In this document: one piece after another, positions 55,723 to 64,000 of the stretch
Layout: the number at the start of each line of letters is the position of its first letter
How positions within the stretch are numbered: position 1 is the stretch's first letter
NCBI GenBank assembly: GCA_029931535.1
Contig: JAQPZY010001626.1
Location: 3,839,501 to 3,903,500 of the forward strand
Source: Margaritifera margaritifera
Taxonomy: Eukaryota; Mollusca; Bivalvia; Unionida; Margaritiferidae
Direction: 5' to 3'
DNA length: 64,000 nt
Notes under the pieces: generated by a model
Database searches by the model: none
The model's input: only the letters and a program-made list of their open reading frames with translations
Told to the model about the DNA's origin: nothing
Translations under genes and position numbers: made by a program

Positions 55723-57816
55723 TCGATTTTGAAAAAGCATTTTATTCTTTAGAATGGTCATCCATACACAAAACTCTGAAATTCTTCAACTTCGGTAACT
55801 CTTTTATACATTGGGTTAAAACCTTTTACACATATATACAAAGCTGTGTAACCAATAACGTCCATATATTATGGCCTTTTTCATGCTTCAAAGTTAGACA
55901 ATAGGACCCTCTTTCTCCATACTTGTTTATAATTTTTGTTCAATAGTTTAGCTCTGCTATTTAATATAACCCAAACATTACTGGAATAAAAGTCAATAAC
56001 TCGGAGTTTTTAATAAGTCAATATGCTGACGATTCATCGCTTTTTCTAGATGATGACCACATTTCACTGGAAAATGCTCTTGATCTCCTTGATCAGTTTA
56101 TAGATTGTTCTGGTCTAAAAGTAAATTTTGAAAAAACAAAAGCAATATGGTTTGGAAGTCAGTAAAAATGTTGTAGAGAATTGTTACCAGAAACAAATTT
56201 ACACTGGAATCATAAGGGCAAATTCAAGTTAATTGAAATCTTCTTTGATCTGAGTATGGCAGATAAAACTGTATTAAATTTTGAAATGAAAATTAATAGT
56301 ATAAGAAAACTACTAAATAATTGGTCTTTGGCCCATTTTTAATATATAGGCAAAATTACCGTAATTAAATCCTTGGCACTTCCAATCCTTATCCATCCTT
56401 TTACTGTTTCACCCAGCCCACCAAAATATATTATTCAAGAAATTTAAAGAATATTTTTTAGTTTTCTTTGGAGTGGCAGGTAAGACAAAATTAAAAGATC
56501 CATAATTATAAATCCTAACGATGAGGGATGCCTCGGTATGCCGCATATAACATCCTTTGAGAATGCTTTAAAAAAATTGGATAAAGAAACTCCACGACTC
56601 ACTTAAATTTGCCCCATGGAAATCGATTCTTTTTGATAAGCTACATGTATATGAGACATGTGGAACAGATATACAAAACGGTTCTAAATATGGACTTTGT
56701 CATGTAGCAAATCAATTTAATCCTTTTTGGAAAAATGCCTTTTTCTCATGGTCTTCTCTGGTGGCATCATATGACCCTACAACTTATGATAATATTTCTG
56801 TTCAAGCATTGTAGTTAAATGAAAAAATTAAGGTCGATAATAAAATGATCTTCAACAAAAAAATGGCATGATCATGGAATCACATTTCAACATAAAACCA
56901 TGTACGAAAATGGTGTTTTTTTTTTTTTTCAATTTCCAGAATATTAAAGAAAAATAAACTTTTTTTAAATATAAATTTTGTTAAATATTATGGAATTTTT
57001 AATGCTATACCCCAGAGATGGAAGTGTACCTTTAAAGAATTCGGAAAACCTACATTGCTTGAAAATAAAATATTAGCTCTATTAACACAGTGTAAAAAAA
57101 CATACAAACCATTTTATAAGGGAATTTTTTAAACAGACCACAACTAAACCAACTAAATCACAACATAGATGGGAATCTGTTCTAAATTGTAATTTTCAAA
57201 ACTGGGGTGATATATATATTTGGCCAAAATATGTTTCATATGATACCAAATAACAGACTTTTCAATACAAAACTGTTATTTTTTAACAACCAACAAATTC
57301 CTTGTGAAATGTAGAATGGCTTGATCAGATTTTTGCAGTTTTTGTAAAGCAAATTCAGAGTCAATTATACATCTTCTGTGGCAGGGTCAATATATACAGA
57401 TAATTTGAAAAGGAATAGAAAATATTACACAAAGAAAATATAACATCCAAATCAAAGTTGAGGAAGTCATACTTGGTTTTGTGGATTCAAAGCATGCAAT
57501 AGAATTGAATAATATTTGCTTAATAGTTAAAAGATATATACATGTTTCTAAATTCAAAAATTGTATTCCTTCATTAGCTGGTGCCATATCAGCCCTTAAA
57601 ATTGTCTATGGTATTGAATGCAGTTCATATCACTACTTGACCCCCTCTAAATATGAAACATTAATGAAAAAATGGAATATTTTAGAATGCACACTGAATT
57701 TTGTGTGACAGTGGATATATGTATTTGTGTGAATGCCTTAACCTAAAGTACATCAATGTCAGATTGTTATCAATGATCTATGAAATATTGTCTTCCTGAG
57801 CAAAAAAAAAAAAAAA

Positions 57817-58351
57817 GAAACACTGCCCACATTTCCAAGTTGTCAATATAAAAGGTTGCTCCTTTCTGGGTCCAACATCCCTGAAGAACTACACCCTCTT
57901 GCTCCAGGTGAGCAACCCATCTCGAATCTGATGCATTGGTGTACAGAAAGGAGTGGGGTTCGGGGTGTGAATTGGGATGCCAGTCAGAAACCAGTCCTGA
58001 TTTAGCCACCAACTCAGGTGGTGGTTAAAATCGGATCCCAGGGGGATCTGGGCTTATAGAGGGTTCTTGTGTGATCTGTAGTTTGCTTGAAACAGGAACT
58101 GGAGAGGGAAAAAGTAAAGTCTCCCCAGGGTAATGAAGTCCATAGCCGAGTTCAGAGTCCCCAGGAGAGAGAGGTACAGGTGTGCAGACAATGAGGTCTT
58201 GGCCAGAAGAGCCATTATGAGGGATTTCCTGTGTGGAGGGAAGATGGGGATGTGAAAATATGCATCCTGAAGGGGGACTGCTCAGTTGCAGGGCCTTATG
58301 ATATTCCTGACCAAAGCAGTAGTCTCCATCTAGAAGTATTCGAAAGGTCAA
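57817..58351 (-). pseudogene. DIRS-like RT/RNase H region with RT palm deleted and altered RNase H site
   Basis: METTALVRNIIRPCN (near 58320) and LQDAYFHIPIFPPHRKSLIM (near 58270) are the first RT motifs of DIRS elements. Only about 20 codons later comes LLGTLNSAMDFITLGRLYFF, which normally follows the whole RT palm, so the YADD-bearing core (~100+ aa) is gone. RNase H follows: LYTNASDSRWVAHLEQEG then GCWTQ and LEMWAVF. The catalytic Asp of the usual TDAS is Asn here. Confidence 0.8.
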
Positions 58352-58719
58352 TTATGAGCTGAAAGTTTCTGCCGGGAATAGAAAGCTGGAATCTAGTCAG
58401 ATTCCACGCTCTCAACTTTGCTCTTCTGCAGAAAGGTGTGTACCTCTTCCCTTAATTGAGCCAGTTTGGACTGGTGAAAGATGGGGATTCAAAATAGGGG
58501 AGGATGTTCCTGGAAATGAAGCCAGTAGCCATCCTTTAAGGTGGAATGGACCCACACATTGTCTGTGATGCCTAACTAAACCCCTGAAAAAATGCTAGAT
58601 GAGCTCCTACTGTGATGAGGAGGACACTGCAGGAGAGGATGCAACTCTCTAGGGTTGACCCCCTCCCTCCTTGAAGAAGGGGGAGGAGTTTGAAGATGTT
58701 CTCCCTTAGCTTCTATGAC

Positions 58720-60626
58720 AGCTTCATCCAGCGAATGATGGGCAAGAGGAAGCTCTGAACTGTGACTGCTTGTAAGACTGTTGAGGCTGCACCTGATTGA
58801 AGAACTTGCAATCAGGGTGGGTGTGCTTCTTGGCCCGTTTCAAAGGGTCTGGAGCTGCTGCCAGGGACCCATGTTGTTGGTCACATATCCAGTGATGCCA
58901 AGGTCGGGATGAGCCCTCCAAAGAGCATCTTCGCCTCAAGAGGTGCAGACCTTAAAATGTTCTTGTTATGGTCCAGCAAGACCTATGATGTCTCTCTGAT
59001 GGCATCCCTAATGAGGTGAAGAAGCTCTGCAGAGAGCGCCAGTGGCATGGAGAGCACATGTTACGATGTCTTTGTTACAACCCCAGCAAACACTGATGCA
59101 CCGCTTCTTTGTTACAACCCCAGCAAACACTGATGCACCGCTGGAGACAATGACTCCTCATTCAGGAGACTGAAAGAGGCTGCCAAAAAGAGATCAGCAT
59201 GTAAAGTGATCATCATGAGAGTACAGGCCTTAACCTCCTAGGCCTCCAAGGTTTGAACTGAAAGGGGAACTCATGCCCCAGCCGAAATCCCCATTTGTGA
59301 TGTGCCCGAGTCCAAGGGGGGGGGGGGTAAGGGGCCTAAGTGGCCAGGCCGGTGAATGGACCAGATAGCTGGAGGCAGAAACCAGCAGCAAAAACATAGT
59401 AGAGGAGACAAATCACACCATTTGCTGCCTGTCAAACTCATGTCCCCCAGAAAACTTCTGTGTAAGCTCACAGATCATATCCAGTGTGGGAGCAAAAGAA
59501 GGTCTGGATGAGATGCTGCCCCAGAGAACCTATTCAGACTGGAAAGAATCTTCTTATCCTCAGTGTCAGAAAGCTTTAAACAGAATTCTGGGGGAGTGAG
59601 GAGGTAAACGTTATAAAAAGTCCATCATGATATAGATAACATCATTGTCCTAAGCCTACTCCTGAGGCAAGACAGGACTGTCCCTCCCAGGATCTCTCTC
59701 CAGAGAGGGAGATATAAAAATGGTGTTGCCCTCATCTCGAGGCCGCTCATGGGAGGTGATGGGACTAACCCTACTAGTGGACCTCCTAGTCAAGTGGGAT
59801 CACTTGTCCCTTCTAGATCATCTGGGGGGCGAGTGGCAGTCCCCCTCCTTTTTATTGGCCCTAGCCAGAGGTGACAGAGCAGGACCATGGACTGTCACGT
59901 CCGCCCTACCTTGAAACCAAGGGAAGGACATCCGGGGCATCATGAGAGGGGAAAGAAGACTCGCTTCCTGGAAAGGAGGGTCACATCCCATAGGTTTTAA
60001 AGGGGAACATAGGGAGGGGAGGATGCTGATCTTCCTATCTCCATTGGTAGTAAATGGTAACATAAGAAGGGGGTGGGTGGCATCAACCTGACCCAGTCCC
60101 CAGTCCGATAATCAAAACCAAGTGAATGGTCACTGGTCAAAGATTGGTCTGAAGATGATGTATATGCAATTTCAGTCACTGGGACACCAACCTTGAGAGA
60201 GCACTGCTCATACCTAAGCAGGAGACACAACTAGTACTCTGATGGTATCATAACGAGTGTCAGGAATTCTTGGCCCTTAGGTTATCTACAAACCATGGAA
60301 GTCACAGAATGTTCTTGCCTAACTGGAGCAGTAGTCATACCCAACATCGTATGGGATCCAGACCTCTCCTGGGAATGGAAGGGGTGGTCCATTGAAGATG
60401 ATGAAGAAGAGAGGCCCTTTTTCTTCTCCCTGTCAGTGTGCCAACTTTCTGCGAAGTCCCACACATGGTCAGACCAAAGACAACAAATTGGACAGCTGTC
60501 CATGCATGCACTCCCTGTGCATGCTAAGCAGGTGAGTGAGTGTCCCACAGGGCCTTCCTGTGCCCAAACTTGTCCACACACTGTGACATTAGAAGATCTG
60601 ACATAAAAATTCATGCAAAATAACAA
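58720..60626 (-). pseudogene. DIRS-like ORF1 (gag-like), degenerate
   Basis: It starts at MNFYVRSSNV (60614) and contains a Cys/His cluster HSLTCLACTGSACMDSCPIC followed by CLWSDHVWDF, the zinc-binding N terminus usual in DIRS gag. A Ser-rich, Pro-rich and charged region follows (EKKKGLSSSSSSMDHPFH; LPSLCSPLKPMG; LLSPLMMPRMSFPWFQGR), and finally SLEGSSRPWHHWICDQQHGS near 58915. At least five frame changes or stops break it. Confidence 0.65.
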
Positions 60627-60639
60627 CTCCAGAACAAAG

Positions 60640-61080
60640 AAAGGGTAGACAATACTTACCCTAGCACTGGAACAATGAAGGGGGATACAATTTAATGAAG
60701 CACTGCTTGCTAAGCAAGGTGCAAAAGAACCCTAAATTTCACAAAAAGAACACAGATAACACTCAAAGAAAGCAAGCACATGTGTAATGTGTACATTGTC
60801 CAAGAAAAAAAGAGGATGGTTTTCTGTATGTTGGCTTTGACTAAGGAGTCAGACTGGAATCATGTCCATTTCAATTCTGGCCCTCTAATACTAACTGAGG
60901 AGGTATTTAATCACCTTCGACTGGGGACTAAAATCCCAGAAAAAGAAAGCAATGCAATGGTAGGTGGTATTGTGTTACTGCTATTAAAACTCTTGAGTGA
61001 TAAGATTTTTAAATTAGCCACAATAGTAGCCATATTGAATGTAAGACCTGCACCATTTTCATTTAGGACAAACTAGACAC
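60640..61080. other. Unassigned stretch beyond the DIRS-like ORF1
   Basis: It should contain the 5' leader/terminal repeat of the DIRS-like element. A 98-codon plus ORF (60780-61076) shows no domain, and its last third is already part of the ~140-bp repeat family. Confidence 0.35.
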
Positions 61081-61925
61081 CATTAGAAGACTTTTGGTGA
61101 AAAACCCATGTTGATATGACCATCCATTCAGGAGAAGTAGTGACAAGATTTTCAATAAGTTCATTGTGGCAGCCATAATTGAGGTTAGATCAGTACCATT
61201 TTCATTCAGGACCAACTAAATATCATTATTAATCTTCAGGTGAAAACCTTGATATGACTCTCCATTTAGGAGTAGCAGTAACAAGATTTTCAACATGGCT
61301 GCCACAGTGGCCATACTGTATGTCAGATCAGCACCATTTAGTACTAAGTATGACATCATAAGAAGTCTTCTGGTGAAAACCCAATGTTGATATATGACTT
61401 TTCATCTAAGAGTAGTAGTGATGAGATTTCCAATATGGCCACTGTGTCAGTCATATTGGATATCAGATTGGCATAAACTTTATTTAAGACCAACTAGACA
61501 TCATAAGAGAGGTCTTCTGGTGAAAACACCATGTTGAAATGACTTCCCATTCAGGAGGAGCAGCTATAACAAGATTTTCAAGATGGCTGTTGTGGTGGCC
61601 ATATTGGATGTCAGATTGTTACCGTTTTCATTTTAGGACCAACCAGACATCAAAAGAAGTCTTCTGGTGAAAACCCCATGCTGATATTATTTTCTTATAA
61701 GAAGGAGTAGCTATAACAAGGTTATCAAGATGGCTGCCATTGTGGCCATAACGTAAGATCAGCACATTTTTAATTTTATGACCAAGCAAACATCATAAGA
61801 AGTCTTTAGTGAAACCCCCACAGTGATATGACTATCCATTCAGGTGGAGTAGTAAGAACATTTACAAGATGGCCACTGTGGTGACCATATTGAACATCAG
61901 ATTGGAACCATTGTGATATGTGAAT
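61000..61925. repeat. ~140-bp repeats with AAGATGGCTGCCAT-type core, array 1
   Basis: About seven units: AACAAGATTTTCAAGATGGC, TGCCATTGTGGCCATATTGG, ATGTCAGATCAGCACCATTT, TCATTTAGGACCAACTAGAC, ATCATAAGAAGTCTTCTGGT and GAAAACCCCATGTTGATATG. It is noncoding. Confidence 0.9.
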
Positions 61926-61929
61926 ATAA

Positions 61930-63430
61930 AATTTGGCTAGCTTAATAACAAAATTTGACTTGCTGGTTTATTTAGTTGCTAAAAGCAATTAAATACAAAC
62001 TCATGACATCTTCATACCATGGAAATGATAAAGTTTGGTTGGAGAACATAGCTGTAAGGCTCTAGATAATGCATCTTATTTAAAGAAATCTATTGTATTG
62101 GAAATTTCCAGATCTGGAATCCTATACAAGTTTGTAATGTCATGGACTTGGCATTAACATCAGGAGCCCAAACACAAAACACAAATGGTCATCCTCAGCT
62201 ACACCTCTGCAGTCATGGATTTGATTCTGGGTCTGGTACATGTGATGGTAAATGAATGTCAATGTCAATCAAAGGTCAAAGTTTTTTTCCCCACAATCTG
62301 TGGTTTCCTTCTTCTCAAAGACAATCTGATCTTAACTGTCCAGTAAATGTTTTAAGTTCACAGAACTTGTACCATCATCAAAGCAAAATACAAAAAGAAT
62401 TCTACAGAATGCAATGTCTCACATACTCTGTGCAGGCATATTCTAAATACCCAGCAAACTAACTAGAGCATGAAAAATACATCACTGTGATTTCCTTTTG
62501 TCTGTGATGAGCTGTAGCCTCCATAATGAATACACCCAACTGAATTTTATGAACAAGTTTAATGACTGTAACTGACAGTCTCAGAGAAACTGAGCTAAAT
62601 GCAAAAACTTTACTTTTACATCTATGCCAACAACAACAACAACAATGACAACCCATACAATAAGTGATGCCAATGTCTTGCCTATGCTCTGCTAGTGAGA
62701 CAAAAAATGTTTTTAATAATTCATAATTATGTTGTTTAGAAACTTGGGTCTTTAAGCTGAATCAAAATTAACTGAATGTTATAAAACAAAGGTGACATTT
62801 GTTTTCCTTTAGTTTTTTTATATGAATCCTATTTATTATGCTGTAAACACTGACATGGTGGCAAGGGTATGGACAGACAACCGGAAATAAGACCATTGGA
62901 ATTTGACATTTAATTCAAATATAATGTATAGTTAAAATGCAAACAGTACAAGCATTATTATGAGCTATACATTTCAAACATATGATACATTTAAGAGCAT
63001 ATCAAATTAGACTGTTTGCATTTACATCCTCTATTCTGTAAAAAATCAGGATCAGATAATATTTATCTTTCTTTTCTATGATACAGTTAAATATGGTCCA
63101 TCTTTTCTATGATACAGTTAAATATGATCCATCACTACCAGTATTGTAAACCTTAAAGGCTAGATTGATAAATAGATCATCTGTTATATCTGGAGTACTT
63201 AGAAAAGTCCAAAGAGAGAACTTGCATAGGCCATGGGTTTGACACTGGGATGGGGCTGCAAGAGAAAAAAAGAACAAAAATACCATTTTTGGCAAAGAAT
63301 TTATCAAACAATGTGTTGGACTTCAATTTTTAGTAGTCATACTATAATCATTCTAAAGCCTTAACAAGAGTCCCTCAAGCTAAGACCATTTCTTCCTTTT
63401 AACTGGTGAGTGTTGAAACCATCTCCGATA
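61930..63430. other. Intergenic stretch, no gene recognised
   Basis: An (AAC)n tract lies at 62630-62645 and a short direct duplication (CTTTTCTATGATACAGTTAA) at 63071-63122. Confidence 0.4.
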
Positions 63431-63439
63431 TTCTCGAGT

Positions 63440-64000
63440 GATAAAATTAAAATTAGCCATCATAATATCAACACCATTTTCATTTAGGACAAATTAGACA
63501 CTATCAGAAGACTTCTGGTGAAAACCCTATGCCAATATGACCATCCATTCATGAGAATTAGTCACAACATTTTTAATATGTTTATTGTGGCAGCCATATT
63601 GGATGTCTGTGGGGCACTGTTGTCATTTAGGATCAACTAGATATAATAGGAAATCTTTTGGTGAAAACCCTATGATATGACTATCAGTTTTGGAAGAGAA
63701 ATGATAACTATGATAACAAAAAATGATAACAAGATTTTCAAGATGGCCACCATAGTGACTATATTGGCTGTCAGATCACCATAATTTTCATTCAGGACCA
63801 ACTAGACACAGTAATTAGTCTTCTGGTGAAAACCCCATATTGATATGACTTTATATTTAGGAGCAGTAGCAACAAGAAGATTTTCAAGATGGCAGCCATA
63901 GCTGAGGTCAGATAAGCACCATTTTCATTCAGGACAAACCTGATATCATAATTAGTCTTCCAATGAAAACCCCATGTCGATATGACTTTCCATTTAGTCG
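63440..64000. repeat. ~140-bp repeats with AAGATGGC core, array 2, cut by the window edge
   Basis: Four units of the family at 61000-61925, in the same orientation. Confidence 0.88.

Larger units (their letters stand above)
54000..57816 (+). mobile_element. L1/Tx1-like non-LTR retrotransposon ORF2, degenerate, with poly(A)
   Basis: The order is apurinic-type endonuclease end (YTWRGPQNKYE near 54308 and KPDHSLISIGL near 54414), then a repeat-expanded linker (55016-55283). The RT follows (55351-55722: NNWQPISLLNVDYKI and RHQADFYQRG; then LIDFEKAF, YADDSSLF at 56022-56045, CSGLKVNFEKTKAIWFGS). The C-terminal region has the zf-RVT motif CSFCKANSESIIHLLW (57335) and ends at TGA 57706-57708, followed by a short 3' UTR and A15 (57802-57816). 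There are numerous stops and frameshifts. The layout and NW.PISLLN / KTK..WFG motifs match the L1/Tx1 clade. The 5' end is not defined. Confidence 0.88.
57817..60630 (-). mobile_element. DIRS-like retrotransposon, 3' part interrupted by the L1/Tx1-like insertion
   Basis: Minus-strand order: gag-like ORF1 (60626 to about 58720), RT fragment (about 58420-58200), then the conserved post-RT segment LLGTLNSAMDFITLGRLYFF (about 58170) and RNase H (58012-57817). The base composition is much richer in GC than the window average. DIRS elements integrate by a tyrosine recombinase; none is visible, as the sequence ends at the poly(A) of the neighbouring element. Frameshifts and stops occur throughout. 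Confidence 0.82.

Noticed and set aside
60295..60606. 103-codon plus-strand ORF
   Set aside because: It is antisense to the DIRS-like gag N terminus, whose Cys/His cluster is on the minus strand.

Overview
This is an animal nuclear genome window, AT-rich and dominated by decayed transposons and tandem repeats. Spliced exons with GT/AG borders, AATAAA signals and the mix of elements (Ty3/Gypsy, Penelope, DIRS, Tx1/L1-like non-LTR elements, Polinton remnants, hAT, pogo-like MITEs) point to a lophotrochozoan. Arrays carrying TGACCTTGACCTTTGACC-like and AAGATGGCNGCCAT-like motifs suggest a bivalve mollusc; that is inference, and no species is claimed.

Only two host genes are well supported. (1) The last three exons of an unidentified coiled-coil gene lie on the + strand (5368-5568, 6077-6227, 6979-7235), with compatible splice phases and a polyadenylation signal. 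(2) A PAXX gene (Ku-binding non-homologous end-joining factor, XRCC4 superfamily) lies on the - strand: exon 1 at 34465-34694 and exon 2 at 21795-22179, together coding for 204 aa. Its 12.3-kb intron is filled with MITEs, satellites and some candidate exons (27453-27579 and 29222-29311 on -, 27692-27885 on +).

Layout. 1-3.8 kb: Gypsy gag-pol on -, broken by stops, frameshifts and an internal duplication. 3.8-4.83 kb: ORF1 of a non-LTR element on -. 5.4-7.3 kb: coiled-coil exons. 8.55-9.96 kb: Penelope-like element with GIY-YIG domain. 11.66-12.6 kb: 3' end of an L1/Tx1-like ORF2 on -. 14-19.26 kb: degenerate small ORFs, a 1.1-kb hairpin and the chromodomain end of a Polinton-type integrase. 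19.24-20.47 kb: ~140-bp repeat array. 21.8-34.7 kb: PAXX. 34.81-36.1 kb: palindrome-bearing repeats interrupted by a complete 912-bp TIR element that carries the C-terminal end of a Polinton-like DNA polymerase B. 38.27-40.92 kb: inverted pair of hAT-like copies, one of which runs into a satellite. 40-53.6 kb: many satellites, hairpin MITEs and an RT remnant. 54-57.8 kb: long Tx1/L1-like pseudogene on +, whose poly(A) end sits in a DIRS-like element (57.82-60.63 kb, -). 61-64 kb: more ~140-bp repeats.

The most notable item is the 912-bp element at 35151-36062: near-perfect TIRs opening AGTAGTGG, a short target duplication, and a PolB tail as its only recognisable coding content. It looks like an internally deleted (non-autonomous) Polinton. 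The integrase fragment at 19 kb independently shows that this lineage colonised the genome. All sequence similarities were judged by eye; nothing was searched or computed.
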